A DNA stretch of 64,000 nt. It comes from AP-15 sp963772965 (GTDB lineage Bacteria; Pseudomonadota; Alphaproteobacteria; ATCC43930; CGMCC-115725). How positions within the stretch are numbered: the first letter of the stretch is position 1; every line of letters begins with the position of its first letter. Made by a program: the position numbers and the translations under genes. The notes beneath the pieces are model-generated. The model saw nothing but the letters and a program-made list of their open reading frames with translations, had not been told where the DNA came from and ran no database searches. Shown one piece after another: positions 9,592 to 19,698 of the stretch. The stretch lies in the NCBI GenBank assembly GCA_963772965.1, contig CAVYZU010000014.1:1-64000 (forward strand). The letters run 5' to 3'.

Positions 9592-9818
9592 CGGCATCTC
9601 CTTTCTCTCACTCTTGAACGCAGATAGCACCTTTGGCAGCCGGCCCCTCGCCGTCAAGAATAGGCGCGTTAGTGATCCGTGCCCGGCTGCCGTCGAGATC
9701 AACCCAGTGTCCAGTTAGGCTGAATCTCGTCGTCACGGGAACGGCCGGAAGCGGCGCGTCTGGCCCATTGAGGTCCGCACCGGCGAAGGTCGCCTTAGAG
9801 AACCGACAGCAGCCAAGA

Positions 9819-10463
9819 TTAGAAACGGAGATTTTCTTCAATATCGGGGTGTGACACAGGCCGGTAGCCGGCGCGGATCGCAAGCAACGTCGACGGAGGG
9901 GTCAGCAGCCCGTCTGCGCGACGAATTTGTCGCGCCGCGTGATAACCTTGCTCGCTCCAAAGAAACGCGCGGCCGTGCGCAATGGTGTAAGCCTCGCCGG
10001 CCGCGACTATAACAGCGCCGTCCGGCAGCTCTGCAACAGGACTAGAGATGGCATGGACCCGTTTGCGGCCGCGGTCTAGCCGCTCTTCGTGCAGGACCGC
10101 ATCGATCTCCGCCGCCAGAGGCGCCTTCCCTCCCTTCGCCTTGCCCCAAGCGGCACGGAATGCTTGAGCATCGGCGCGACGGCAAAAGAAGCACGGCCGG
10201 TGACCGGCGGCAAGCGCCACCGCTTCATCGAGAAAGAAAAGCTCGGTCCAGCTGCGCCCGCCCATCACCTCGCGGCGCCGCCCCTTATAGTCGAGGACAC
10301 AAACGAGCCACGCCTTGGTCGTCCAACGCCTGCCGAGTAGGGTTTTGGTTGCAGAATCGTGGATGATCCCGCGGTTGCCGATGTAAAGGCCTCTCTGCGA
10401 AATCGCCACGACATCGCCGAACGGAGTCACCCGGTTCTGCAACGGTTTCTGATCACCGCGCAT
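9819..10463 (-). CDS. Conserved protein of unknown function
   Basis: A 214-residue cytoplasmic protein that I recognise only as a widespread uncharacterised bacterial family. It starts LQNRVTPFGDVVAISQRGLY, then has RRWTTKAWLVCVLDYKGRRR, a central RPCFFCRRADAQAF block where two cysteines are spaced CxxC, and a C-terminal half rich in Ala/Gly. A metal or nucleic-acid role for the cysteines is only a guess. Downstream, toward 9600, short frames on both strands look unreal. Confidence 0.7.
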   Translation of the reverse strand: MRGDQKPLQNRVTPFGDVVAISQRGLYIGNRGIIHDSATKTLLGRRWTTKAWLVCVLDYKGRRREVMGGRSWTELFFLDEAVALAAGHRPCFFCRRADAQAFRAAWGKAKGGKAPLAAEIDAVLHEERLDRGRKRVHAISSPVAELPDGAVIVAAGEAYTIAHGRAFLWSEQGYHAARQIRRADGLLTPPSTLLAIRAGYRPVSHPDIEENLRF

Positions 10464-10515
10464 TGGCGACTACTCTTGTTGGGAGGCCCGCGACGCATAT
10501 CGACGCCGCTTTGTC

Positions 10516-10747
10516 CCCTCGGCTCTCGAGATAAACAATGGGCGCGTCCATTCGGCATGGCTTACCTCGACGACGATCTCCGGCCGCACCTAATGAACCT
10601 CGACAATTTCACCGGCGACCGAAAGCGGCTCTCCCGCGGCAGCGGCTCGGAGATCAGCATGTAGTCGGCGGAAAGCGGCTCGAGCGGTCGCCAAAGCCGC
10701 TCAAGCTCGCCGATCGGCATCCCGGTGCCCCACGCGGGATGTATCAA
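10516..10747 (-). pseudogene. C-terminal remnant of an ATP-dependent DNA ligase
   Basis: The minus strand reads GTGMPIGELERLWRPLEPLS, then ESRFRSPVKLSR. After a one-base shift it continues VH, stop, VRPEIVVEVSHAEWT. This is the OB-fold end of LigD/LigC-type ATP-dependent ligases, where the usual text is LSRVHWVRPELV. The tryptophan codon before VRPE has become TAG. The nucleotidyl-transferase part is gone, so no function is expected. It indicates a lost non-homologous end-joining or accessory ligase gene. Confidence 0.65.
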
Positions 10748-10794
10748 GATCGTGCTCGCGGGAGCGGCGGCGGCTGAGATGGTTTTCCGCGGTT

Positions 10795-11226
10795 TTAGCG
10801 ACCGGTCGCGTCGAGGGTGTAGTCGTGGTCATGAAAGACGGTGTGGCGCGAGAAGCGCCATTGGCCGCTGTACTCTTTGCTCAGCTCGCACGCGTAGCGG
10901 CCGGGCGGAAGGCTACGGTGGTTGCCGTCCTTTGAGATGAGCACCAGCAGATAGGCACGCACGGCAGCGCGATTTCCCGTGATCGTCACGGCGATATTGC
11001 TAACCATATGACGAAATTGCGTGCCCGCGGCGCGTTGCGCCACAAAGCGGCCGGCGAAAGCGCGGATTTCGTCATGGCCGCTGATATCGATGACCGGGCT
11101 CTTGAGGATTGCGTCTACCGTGAAGCAATTGACCACGGCCTCGATCTCCCCATCGTCGAGCGCGCAGCAATAGCGCGTGAAGAGATCGTGGATCGATGCA
11201 CGATCTTCGAGGTTGCTTTCGCTCAT
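10795..11226 (-). CDS. SnoaL-like / NTF2-fold protein
   Basis: This 143-residue protein matches the nuclear-transport-factor-2-like fold used by SnoaL-type isomerases, ring-hydroxylating dioxygenase small subunits and many orphan enzymes. The visible blocks are EDRASIHDLFTRYCCALDDG at the start, a central FRHMVSNIAVTI strand and a WRFSRHTVFHDHDY end. The ATG at 11226 has AAGGAG about 8 bases upstream, so the much longer open frame upstream is a shadow. It is divergent from the large alpha/beta hydrolase at 11377 with 150 bases between them. Confidence 0.82.
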   Translation of the reverse strand: MSESNLEDRASIHDLFTRYCCALDDGEIEAVVNCFTVDAILKSPVIDISGHDEIRAFAGRFVAQRAAGTQFRHMVSNIAVTITGNRAAVRAYLLVLISKDGNHRSLPPGRYACELSKEYSGQWRFSRHTVFHDHDYTLDATGR

Positions 11227-11376
11227 TCCCGATCTCCTTGGCGAACGTTTGTGCGTTTGGTATTCGTCGGGCGTCCGCAGCCCTAAAATGCTCGCCGCTG
11301 CCTGCCGTGATGGCGAGTACGACCCTCGATGATAGAATGCCCAGCGCATCGATGGCATTGACGGGGATGGGAAGCG

Positions 11377-13356
11377 ATGTCTGTGGTCCGGATCGAGATC
11401 GAAACTCGCCAGTCGCTCGCCGATGGTCGCGCGTTCGGCGATGTCGGGTACTACCAACAGCTTGACGGCACAGCGCATTTCGCCGTTGACCCTGGGCACC
11501 CGGCGAACCGCGCCATCACCGATATCGATATGGCCGAGCGCAAAGGCGACGGCTTGGTGCATTTCGCAGCCGATATCCGCATCCTCGCGCCGCAAAACCG
11601 GGCGCGCGGCAATCATCGCCTGCTTTTCGATGTGCCGAACCGCGGCAACCGCCTGGCATTGGCGACCTTCAACGGTGTGCCGCGGCCAATCAATCCCGCG
11701 GCGCCGACCGATCCCGGCAACGGGTTTCTGATGCGCCATGGCTATACGGTCGTCTGGTGCGGCTGGCAGCACGACGTGCCCGAAAGCGACGGACTGATGC
11801 GGATCAAGGTCCCCGAGGCGCGGGTCGACGGCCGGCCGGTCTCCGGGCGGTTGCTGGTCGGCTTCCAACCGAGCAAGCCAAGCCAGGTTCAACTGCTGTC
11901 CGACCGCGGGCATCGTCCCTATCCGAGCAACGACCTGGATGACCCGCGGGCGACCCTGCTGGTGCGCGAGAGCGAGGAAGCGCCACGACGCACGATCCCC
12001 CGGGAGCAGTGGTCATTCGCCCGGCTGGAAGCGGGGCGCGTCGTTCCCGATCCGAACCACGTCTATCTCGCTGCCGGTTTCGAGCCTGGCAAGATCTACG
12101 AGGTGATCTACCCGACAACCGGTGCGCCGGTGATCGGGCTGGGCCTGTTGGCGGCGCGCGATGTCGTATCCTTCCTTCGGCACGCCTGTGCGGTGGACAA
12201 TCCTTGCGCCGGCGAAATCCGTCATGCTTACGCATTTGGCGCGTCTCAGAGCGGACGTTTTCTACGTCAGTTCCTCTATCTCGGCCTGAACGCGGATGAG
12301 GCGGATCGGCTGGTGTTTGACGGCATGCTGGTGCACATCGCCGGCGGCAAGCGTGGTAGCGATTTCAACATGCGCTTTGGGCAGCCGTCAGCGTCGCTCC
12401 CAAGCGACCCATTCCCGTTCAACGAGACGGCGAACACCGATCCGGCCACCGGTCGGCGCGATGGCCTCCTCGAACGCATCGCCGCGCGCCGTCGGGTGCC
12501 AAAAATTTTCTTCACGAACACCTCGTGTGAATACTGGCGGGGCGACGCCTCGCTAATCCACACCGATGCGACCGGGGCGCGCGACATCGAGCCGACCACG
12601 TCCTCGCGCATCTACCACTTCGCCGGTACGCAGCATTCCGCCGGCACCTTGCCGCTGACCGACATTAACGCGCAAAACAGCGAACGCGGCCAGCAGGCGC
12701 TCAATTCGGTCGATTACAACCCGCTGCTGCGCGCTCTGCTGGTGCGCATGGATCGCTGGGTCACCCAGGGCGAGGAGCCGCCGCCGAGCCGTTATCCGCG
12801 CCTCGCCAACGGCAGCGCCGTAGCCCCGGAGAAGGTAAGGGGCGTTATCACCGACATACCCGGGGTCCGGTTTCCGCCGCATCCGCCGCAGGTGACTCGG
12901 CTCGATTTCGGCCCGGAGGCAGCCAACGGGGTCGCCACTACGCTGCCCCCGACGGAGGGCGAGCCTTACCCGCATTTCGTTCCTGGGGTCGATCTGGACG
13001 GCAATGAGCTGAGCGGCATTCGCTTGCCCGATGTCACGGTGCCGCTAGCGACTTATACCGGGTGGAACCTGCGCCATCCGCAGATCAGCGCCGCCGACCA
13101 GCTAATGAGCCTGATGGGATCGACGATCCCATTCCCGGCGACCGAGGCCGAACGCGCCGCGAAAGGCGATCCGCGCCGGTCGATCGAGGACCGCTATCCC
13201 AGCAAGGCCGCCTACCTCGATCAAGTACGGCGCGCGTCGGACAGCCTGATCGAAAACGGCTACTTCCTGCCTGAGGACGTGGAACGCATCCTCGCCCACG
13301 CAGCGCGACGCTGGGATCTACTTGCGTCCGTGCCAGAAACCGCCACCGCAAAATAG
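11377..13356 (+). CDS. Large alpha/beta hydrolase domain-containing protein
   Basis: A 659-residue protein of the long alpha/beta hydrolase type (Abhydrolase_10-like). Visible features are RLLFDVPNRGNRLALATFN near residue 85, GYTVVWCGWQHDV, the nucleophile elbow GASQSGRFLRQF at about residue 290, FFTNTSCEYWRGDASL, a histidine in HFAGTQHSAG and a C-terminal Tyr/Pro-rich region. No signal peptide is seen. Members are found beside catabolic gene sets, but the substrate is generally unknown. Codon use matches neighbours. Confidence 0.85.
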   Translation: MSVVRIEIETRQSLADGRAFGDVGYYQQLDGTAHFAVDPGHPANRAITDIDMAERKGDGLVHFAADIRILAPQNRARGNHRLLFDVPNRGNRLALATFNGVPRPINPAAPTDPGNGFLMRHGYTVVWCGWQHDVPESDGLMRIKVPEARVDGRPVSGRLLVGFQPSKPSQVQLLSDRGHRPYPSNDLDDPRATLLVRESEEAPRRTIPREQWSFARLEAGRVVPDPNHVYLAAGFEPGKIYEVIYPTTGAPVIGLGLLAARDVVSFLRHACAVDNPCAGEIRHAYAFGASQSGRFLRQFLYLGLNADEADRLVFDGMLVHIAGGKRGSDFNMRFGQPSASLPSDPFPFNETANTDPATGRRDGLLERIAARRRVPKIFFTNTSCEYWRGDASLIHTDATGARDIEPTTSSRIYHFAGTQHSAGTLPLTDINAQNSERGQQALNSVDYNPLLRALLVRMDRWVTQGEEPPPSRYPRLANGSAVAPEKVRGVITDIPGVRFPPHPPQVTRLDFGPEAANGVATTLPPTEGEPYPHFVPGVDLDGNELSGIRLPDVTVPLATYTGWNLRHPQISAADQLMSLMGSTIPFPATEAERAAKGDPRRSIEDRYPSKAAYLDQVRRASDSLIENGYFLPEDVERILAHAARRWDLLASVPETATAK

Positions 13357-13612
13357 CTCATTGCTACGCCATCAGTCGGAGGCTACGAGCGATGTCCTAT
13401 CCGGATTAGGACGGCAACGAACCGCGGCGGGGTAACTATTAGCAGACCCATGCTGCGGCAATAACGCCGAGATCAAGCTGTCATCAGGGTATCGATCCGG
13501 CTTCGACAGGGCGCCCTGATTGGCATCGACCACGGGCCAAGGGTTGTCACCTTGACCGGGAGCAGGGCGCAACCCTCGACGTCCTGGGGGGCCGAAACCG
13601 ATGCCTCGTGCG
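13357..13612. other. No gene seen
   Basis: This stretch between the end of the large hydrolase and the hydrolase remnant on the other strand has only short frames with no recognisable family. No strong hairpin followed by a T run was found, so a terminator cannot be assigned. Confidence 0.4.
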
Positions 13613-13954
13613 CTACTTGGCGGCGGCAGCAAGCGGCAGCGCCGCTGCGGTCGGGCGGTTCTCCCTGAGGAACCCGTATACGTGCCGGAGCGCAATCTGG
13701 GTCTGCTTGGGGTTCGCCTTCCACGGGTAAAGCGTCACCTGGACGTTTGGCGCGAGATAGACGCTCTCGACCACTCCGACGTACGGATGGTCGGGCATGT
13801 CATCCGGCAGCACCAAGACAGGCGTCTGACATTGGCGCACAAAGTCCCGGCTCACCGTGTAGACAAAGTCGGCACGATCGCCGCGGTACACGTTGCTGCA
13901 CGGCGGCGGCCTGCGCGCGCCGAGCGCATCGTCGCGTGCGTAGCGGGGCGTCAT
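13613..13954 (-). pseudogene. C-terminal fragment of an alpha/beta hydrolase
   Basis: The 113-residue frame reads as the last third of an alpha/beta hydrolase: VSRDFVRQCQTPVLVLPDDM resembles the strand carrying the catalytic acid, and VYLAPNVQVTLYPWKANPKQ the region before the terminal helix. The oxyanion and nucleophile portions are absent and upstream sequence on that strand contains no continuation. The start methionine is arbitrary. It is best read as a truncated gene left by deletion. Confidence 0.6.
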
Positions 13955-14059
13955 TCCATCAATTCGACGTTCAATTGATGCGGCCGTTAGCGCAGGAGGT
14001 CATGGCTCGCTCAACCATCGTATCGTATCTTCGATAACGCCTTTTGCCAGGGGGACTCG

Positions 14060-15106
14060 ATGCAGATCACGTCACCAGCAACCGCGACCAGCCTGCATCT
14101 CGCGGTGCGGCCGGATTGGCTCGCACGGCGGCAAGAGGCGATTATCGACCCCGAGCTGCCGATCGTCGATCCGCACCATCACCTGGTCGACCGGCCCGAG
14201 ACCGGCCGCTATCTGCTGCCCGACCTCCTGGCCGACACCGGCAGCGGTCACAACATCGCCGCGACCGTCTATCTCGAATGGCTGTCGATGTACCGCGCTC
14301 ATGGGTCCGCAGAGATGCGCGCCGTTGGCGAAATAGAATTCGCCAACGGTGTCGCGGCGATGAGCGCCAGCGGCGGCTATGGCAGCACACGGGTTTGCGC
14401 TGGCATCGTCGGCTATGCCGATCTCGCATTGGGCGCCACGGTCGAAAAGGTACTGGAGGCGCAGATCGTTTCCGGTGGCGGGCGGTTTCGCGGCATCCGC
14501 TTTATCGCGGCGACCCATCCGGACCAGGCGCAATGGGGCTCACTGGTCAACCGGCCAGCGGGGCTTCTGCTCGACCCCCGGCTGCGCGAAGGCTTCGCGC
14601 GGTTGGCGCCGCTCGGCCTCAGCTTCGATGCCTGGATATACCATACCCAACTCGGCGAGTTGACCGATTTGGCGCGCGCCTTTCCCGGAACTCCGATCGT
14701 GCTCGACCATGTCGGCGGCCCGATCGGGCTCGGCCGCCATACTGGCCGCCGCGACGAGGTCTTTACCGAGTGGCAGGCTCGCATCCGCGAGCTGGCGACC
14801 TGCCCAAACGTACACATCAAGCTCGGCGGGCTGGGCATGCGGATGTTCGGCTTTGACGTCCACACCCGCGACTTGCCGCCGAGTTCGGAAGATCTGGCCG
14901 CGGCGTGGCGGCCCTATATTGAGGCCTGCATCGCCGCCTTTGGCCCCAAACGCGCGATGTTCGAAAGCAACTTCCCGGTCGACAAGGGCAGCAGCAGCTA
15001 TCACGTGCTGTGGAACGCCTTCAAACGCATTACCGCGGGTTGCTCCCCCTCGGAAAAGACCGCGCTCTTCTCCTCCACCGCCACCAAATTCTACCGGCTG
15101 GGCTGA
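14060..15106 (+). CDS. Amidohydrolase family protein
   Basis: A 348-residue TIM-barrel hydrolase of the amidohydrolase-2 group. It shows the metal site IVDPHHHLVD at about residue 39, IVLDHVGGPIGLGRH with a ligand histidine, and FESNFPVDKGSSSY carrying the acidic residue near the C-terminus. An AGGGGG sequence sits 6 bases before the ATG. Relatives include lactonases and dicarboxylate-type hydrolases, such as 2-pyrone-4,6-dicarboxylate hydrolase. The exact substrate cannot be told. Confidence 0.88.
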   Translation: MQITSPATATSLHLAVRPDWLARRQEAIIDPELPIVDPHHHLVDRPETGRYLLPDLLADTGSGHNIAATVYLEWLSMYRAHGSAEMRAVGEIEFANGVAAMSASGGYGSTRVCAGIVGYADLALGATVEKVLEAQIVSGGGRFRGIRFIAATHPDQAQWGSLVNRPAGLLLDPRLREGFARLAPLGLSFDAWIYHTQLGELTDLARAFPGTPIVLDHVGGPIGLGRHTGRRDEVFTEWQARIRELATCPNVHIKLGGLGMRMFGFDVHTRDLPPSSEDLAAAWRPYIEACIAAFGPKRAMFESNFPVDKGSSSYHVLWNAFKRITAGCSPSEKTALFSSTATKFYRLG

Positions 15107-15473
15107 ACGGCGAAGCTCACAGGGCGAATCCCGCTTAATCTTCCCGCCGCCGCTAATGCGCGTTGGTCGCGCCGGTCGGTCCGGTCCGACTTTGTGCGAA
15201 ACTCCAACGATGTCAGGAAACCGGAATCCGGCCGGATATTTTTCGAAAAGGAGGCAGACCGTGCGAAAACCGGCGTCGAAGGCGGTTGGAGTATTGTCGC
15301 CTGATTGATGGTCGGCCCTTTGTCGGCAGCCCCGGTGCCTCCAGATTGTTTGGTGGCCGCTGGCGTCGTGGATTCCCCGCATCATCGCCTTATCACCTCT
15401 CAGAGAGTGGTCGCCGCCGGCCTTCGAATTTGTCCTTGACCAGAACCCGGTCGCGCGCGTCGGGTGATCGTCT
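15107..15473. other. No gene seen
   Basis: A 367-base gap between the amidohydrolase and the convergent secreted protein gene. Frames on both strands are short and unconvincing, and no transposase or RNA-gene signature was recognised. Confidence 0.4.
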
Positions 15474-15881
15474 TTATTCCGCTAGCTCCGGTTTGCCGGC
15501 AAGGATGTTGCTGATGGCTTTGGTGTCAGCGTCGTCGGCCCAGGAACCGGCGCGGTAGGCCATCGTGCCCGGCTTATCCCAACCATGGGCCGCGACAACA
15601 AAAAACCGGCCATTCGGGGCGACAAACACCATACGACACATATCGGCGGCGGCGCCCAACCCGGTGCAGTCGATCAACTCGGGATATCGCTTGCACAGAG
15701 CGCGCTCGCCAGAGGTGCCGCACCAATTGAATTCACCGCCTCTTGGTATCGCCGCAGGCTTTAATCCCCAGGCAATCAGTTTGGCCCGGGCCGTGGCGTA
15801 GCTTTCGGCATCGGCCTGGCCGACCAAACAAAGCCACGCGATCACCGCCAGTGACGCCGGTCGAAATAGTGACGCCGCCAT
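15474..15881 (-). CDS. Small secreted protein of unknown function
   Basis: A 135-residue protein with a clear Sec signal peptide (positive start, hydrophobic LAVIAWLCLVG, likely cut after ADA near residue 25). The mature part has four cysteines (NWCGTS, ALCKRY, IDCTG, DMCRMV), consistent with two disulfides in the periplasm. The start is supported by GGGAGGAG about 8 bases before the ATG at 15881. I do not recognise the family. It stands alone between intergenic stretches. Confidence 0.65.
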   Translation of the reverse strand: MAASLFRPASLAVIAWLCLVGQADAESYATARAKLIAWGLKPAAIPRGGEFNWCGTSGERALCKRYPELIDCTGLGAAADMCRMVFVAPNGRFFVVAAHGWDKPGTMAYRAGSWADDADTKAISNILAGKPELAE

Positions 15882-16426
15882 TATCGAGGCTCCTCCCGCA
15901 TTTACGGTTCCAATATGTTAGCAAAGCTCCGTCTCAGTGCGGCGCCGTATAGTTGTTCAACGCGTGGTTTTAGGTGAGGTTGACGGCGGCCGACAGCGAT
16001 CGATCAGCCATCGGGAGGCGCTCGCGGCCCGTCCGCCGGAGCCGTTGCGCCCGACCCCTCCATTACGCTCCTGCCGGCGCCGGGCTTGGGGTTTCAACTT
16101 TCTCCGCTACCGGTCCCGAGGCCACCGCCTTCACGGCTCCGCCGGCCTGCGCCGTCCCGCGGAGCGTCGCCAGCACCGCTGACGGGTTGGCGAACAAACA
16201 TGCCATTGAGAAACGCCCAATGCTCGCTGCCGCCAGAGCCGCGGCGGCGTGCGGACAGGTGCTGACGGCCAGACCGCGAGCCGATCGAATTGCTTCTTGC
16301 TCATCGACACCGCACACGCCCGAGGTTCCTCGAACCCGGCCAGTGTCACGTCAACTTTGCAATCGGGTGTCATCCCGGTATTGCGGTTACATTGACGCCC
16401 GCTCCAGATCGCGCAGGAAACTACAA
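15882..16426. other. No convincing gene; possible frame-broken small ORF on minus strand
   Basis: Minus-strand frames at 16373-16063 can be joined across one shift to give a roughly 100-residue protein beginning MTPDCKVDVTLAGFEEPRAC and ending in an Ala-rich tail. I recognise no family, so this is noted only as a possibility. The remainder of the stretch shows nothing. Confidence 0.25.
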
Positions 16427-16891
16427 ATGCTGGGGCAAAATACTACCGTGATCCGGCTGGCACGGCCCGAAGACTGCGCCGTCATCGAAGCAATCGTTCG
16501 GCAGGCAAATTGCGGCTATATCGGCCGGATCGGCAAGCCGCCGGGGCCAATGCTTGACGACTATCCGCGACGCATCGCCGAAGGCGTCGTTCAGATACTC
16601 GAAGAAGAGGACGGCGTTGTCGCCGCCATCATCGTACTGCTGGTGAAGACCGACCACCTGCTGCTCGACAACATTGCCGTCCGACCCGAACGGCAAGGGC
16701 GAGGTCTTGGTTGCACGCTGATCGCCTTCGCCGAAGCCGAGGCACGACGCGATGGCCTCGCCGAACTGCGTCTCTACACACACGCGAAGATGATCGAGAA
16801 TATCGCCCTTTACGGCCGGCTCGGCTTCACTGAAACTAGTCGTGGCCACCAATCCGGTTATGATCGAGTTTTCATGTCCAAACGGGTTTAA
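16427..16891 (+). CDS. GNAT family N-acetyltransferase
   Basis: A 154-residue single-domain acetyltransferase. The acetyl-CoA loop is VRPERQGRGLGCTLI (motif A, Q/RxxGxG), preceded by the strand LLLDNIAV and followed by ALYGRLGFTETSRG (motif B). The open frame continues far upstream, but the ATG at 16427 (MLGQNTTVIRLARPED) with AGGAA before it begins the fold exactly. Acceptor is unknown. Upstream sequence has no gene, so it is probably monocistronic. Confidence 0.85.
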   Translation: MLGQNTTVIRLARPEDCAVIEAIVRQANCGYIGRIGKPPGPMLDDYPRRIAEGVVQILEEEDGVVAAIIVLLVKTDHLLLDNIAVRPERQGRGLGCTLIAFAEAEARRDGLAELRLYTHAKMIENIALYGRLGFTETSRGHQSGYDRVFMSKRV

Positions 16892-17928
16892 GAAAACCCT
16901 ACCCCAGCGCCCCCTGCCATGCTTCGCCCGTAATGGCGTGATTTTTCCAGAAGGGAACGCTATGCGCTTTCCCGCTGTAGGCGCCCAATCAAAATGTCAC
17001 CTGTCTGCCGATATTGCGCGGGGGACTTCGGGGGGATGTCTGAGATCACGGCTCGGCCTGTCGGGCTGTCCTTGAAATTGACCCTTCCGGCGCGCGCGTC
17101 GCCCCGCTCGCGGTCGCGTCGGGCCCCCGGAGCGGGGCCTACGCGGCAGGCAAATTCCTTGTCCTCGAGGCGGGACATAGCCGGCCGCGCCTAGAAATTC
17201 TCCGGCGAGAAGCGGCGTCAACTGCTTCGGCTGTTCATGTCACGAACCTGAGCGGCGCCCGTCGCCGACAGGTAATCGGCGAAAACGCCGGGATGACCGC
17301 ATCGCCGGATTCCTGCCTTCACATCCACCGGCAAGCTCTTTTGCCACCGCCTCTTGATCAGGCCCGCTACCGACGTGAGAAAGGATGCTGTGGGCCGTCC
17401 TGTGCGGGGTGTCTGGGCCGTAAGGTTGCACAGTTCTGCGAACGCGAAGCTGCTCGGCAGCGAAATGGTCGTTTCACGCTCTGTATTGCTCATTGCTCCC
17501 GTTCCCGGATCGGTGTGATCAGCCAGCGGATTCGTGAGCAGTTTTGACAGAAATATTGCATCGGCAATGTGAGCCAGGTCACACAGCGACAAGGGTCTCG
17601 GTCTACGTAATAGTCGAGTGTGTTCCGAAGAGGCGATTTACGTTCGGCTACGCGGCACCGGGTTCGGCGTCTGACCGAAGCCCCCGACACGACGACCGCG
17701 CAAGGGCGAACGGCTGGATTCCAGTGTATGGGCCTTGGCGGAATTCGAGCGCAACCTACGCCAAAAGGTCTTCTTGCCTAAAGGTATTAGCTAGATGAGT
17801 CTCAATAAGCTGGAAGGTTTCCGATGTTTTCGTGTGCGCCCGCCGGTCAAGTCGATCTCTCCCCTTGTCAGCCCTGTCTTTGTTGTACGCCGCAGCTTCA
17901 ATCTGCAGTTCGTCGAATCAACCGGGAA
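16892..17928. other. Long stretch without a convincing gene
   Basis: About 1 kb lies between the GNAT gene and the frame-broken amidohydrolase. A minus-strand frame from 17493 to 17218 (MSNTERETTISLPSSFAFAE) could code for a 91-residue protein with a weak GGGAACGGGAG sequence upstream, but I recognise no family and other frames are equally open. Nothing else was identified. Confidence 0.3.
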
Positions 17929-19294
17929 ATGTCTCGACGCAGCTTTGTCGCGGGGGTGGGCGCCTCGCTCACATCGCTCGGCCTTGTTCAGCCAGTCGGC
18001 GCGCAAGCGGCTCCACCCGGCCCCACGCCGCCCGTCGTGTTCGCAAATTTCAAGCTTTTCGACGGAAACTCCAAACCGTTGCGCGAACGGCTTCATCTCC
18101 TTGTCGAGGGCAATCGGATCAAGCGGATCGCCACCAGTGACGTGACCCCGCCGGAAGGCGTGCGGATGATCGATTGCGGCGGACGGGTCCTGATGCCGGG
18201 TCTGATCGACGCGCATTGGCATACGATCTTTGCGGCGCTCCCATTAAACGCCCTGTTGTCGGCAGACATCGGCTACATCTTTCTTGCCGCAAGTGCCGAG
18301 GCGGGGCGGACGCTGATGCGGGGTTTCACGACCGTCAGGGACCTCGGCGGCCCGTCTTTTGCGCTAAAGCAAGCGATCGACGAAGGGCTCGTGATAGGGC
18401 CCCGTATCTTTCCGTCGGGCGCCATGATCACGACTACCGGCGGCCATGGAGACATGCGTCCCCTCTCCGATCTACCAAAGAGTCCCGGGCGGCGCGTTGA
18501 GCTATTTGGAGCGGACGGGCGCCGCCGGCATCGCCGACAATGCAGACGAGGTCCGCTTACGTGTGCGTGAACAGCTGCTCCAGGGTGCGTCGCAGATTAA
18601 ACTCGTGGGCGGAGGAGGCGTCGCATCATGGCGCACCACGCTCGACATGTTTACCTTCAGCGCGCCTGAGTTTCGAGCGGGCGTTGAGGCTGCCGCCGAC
18701 CGGAATACCTATGTCGCTGTGCACGCCTACCCGCCTGCTCAGATCCAGCGGGCCATCAATGCGGGGGTCCAGTGCATCGAGCACGGGCATTTGATGGATG
18801 AGGCTACCGCCATGCTCATGGCGGAAAAGAACATATGGCTCAGTACGCAACCGTTCGTCAGCGAGGACGACACACCTCTTATGGTCGGCCAAAGCCGGAT
18901 CAGCCTGCTTCAGGTAATCGCCGGCACAAATACAGTTTACGCTCTCGCGAAAGAGCACAAGATCAAGACCGCGTTCGGTACTGATTTGTTGTTTTCCAGG
19001 ACGATAACCGAGCGCCAAGGCTTCATGCTGGCGCACTTTACCCGCTGGTACGACAATGCCGAAATCCTGAAGATGGCGACTTCCGTCAACGCCGAGCTTT
19101 TGGCGATGTCCGGTCCGCGCAACCCTTACCAAGGAAAGTTGGGGGTCATCGAAGAAGATGCGCTTGCCGATTTGCTGGTGATCGACGGTAATCCCATTGA
19201 CGACATGGAGCTTGTGGCTCAGCCGGACAAGAACTTGATGGTCATCATGAAGGATGGGAAGATATACAAGGACACCTTACTCTCAGTGCACTGA
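17929..19294 (+). pseudogene. Exported metal-dependent amidohydrolase, split by a frameshift
   Basis: The first frame (from the ATG at 17929) has a twin-arginine-type leader SRRSFVAGVGASL, then LMPGLIDAHWHTIF with the HxH metal site and GFTTVRDLGG. The second frame, starting inside the first, continues ALSYLERTGAAGIADNADEV, KLVGGGGVASW, YVAVHAYPP, CIEHGHLMD, AFGTDLLFS and a C-terminal DLLVIDGNPIDDM. Together they make a complete imidazolonepropionase-like amidohydrolase. The switch falls in CCCGGGCGGCGCG near 18490 and is explained by one extra base. Either a recent inactivation or a sequence error. Confidence 0.8.
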
Positions 19295-19572
19295 AGGCTC
19301 GCGAGGAAAGCGCCGCGGGCGCTGAAGAGCTCGTTGCCCAGGACGACCACACCGGCGCAGCGATTTGGCGCCGCGTTACCGAAGCCGTCACTAGCTTGCT
19401 AACCAGACACCCGCGGGGCCGTTCCACTGACCACCGGAAACTCGTTCCGCTCCCGGATGAAGTCCGCCTGATTCCTCGATCAACGCCTGTCATTTTGAAA
19501 ATTAAGTGGGCGAATTTGCCCACCTCGTCAAACCGATCGCTCTTCCCGAGGAAGCTCGCAGCCTACCGTCGT
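19295..19572. other. No gene seen
   Basis: A short gap leading into transposase remains. Frames here are uninformative, and it probably belongs to the same eroded mobile-element region. Confidence 0.35.
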
Positions 19573-19698
19573 CAGAACCAGCTCGAGCTGGCGCGCCAGG
19601 ATCTGGGGCGGATCGAACCCACGCTGTTCATGCTCGACTGGCTCGAAAGCCCGGAATTGCGCCGACGCTGCCACGCCGGGCTGATTCAGGCAGGGTAG
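19573..19698 (+). mobile_element. Tn3-family transposase fragment
   Basis: The segment QLELARQDLGRIEPTLFMLD then WLESPELRRRCHAGL is characteristic of the C-terminal part of Tn3-type TnpA, just before the GLNKGEA block. Here the frame degenerates after HAGL (LIQAG, stop). Only about 40 residues remain. No 38-bp inverted repeat or resolvase was found nearby. It abuts an IS5-type remnant on the other strand. Confidence 0.65.

Noticed and set aside
9608..9883. Small ORF on the minus strand after the conserved unknown gene
   Set aside because: Overlaps the unknown gene, has no ribosome site and no recognisable family.
10795..11913. A 372-residue protein on the minus strand
   Set aside because: Only the last 143 residues from the ATG at 11226 form a recognised domain; the rest overlaps the divergent hydrolase gene.
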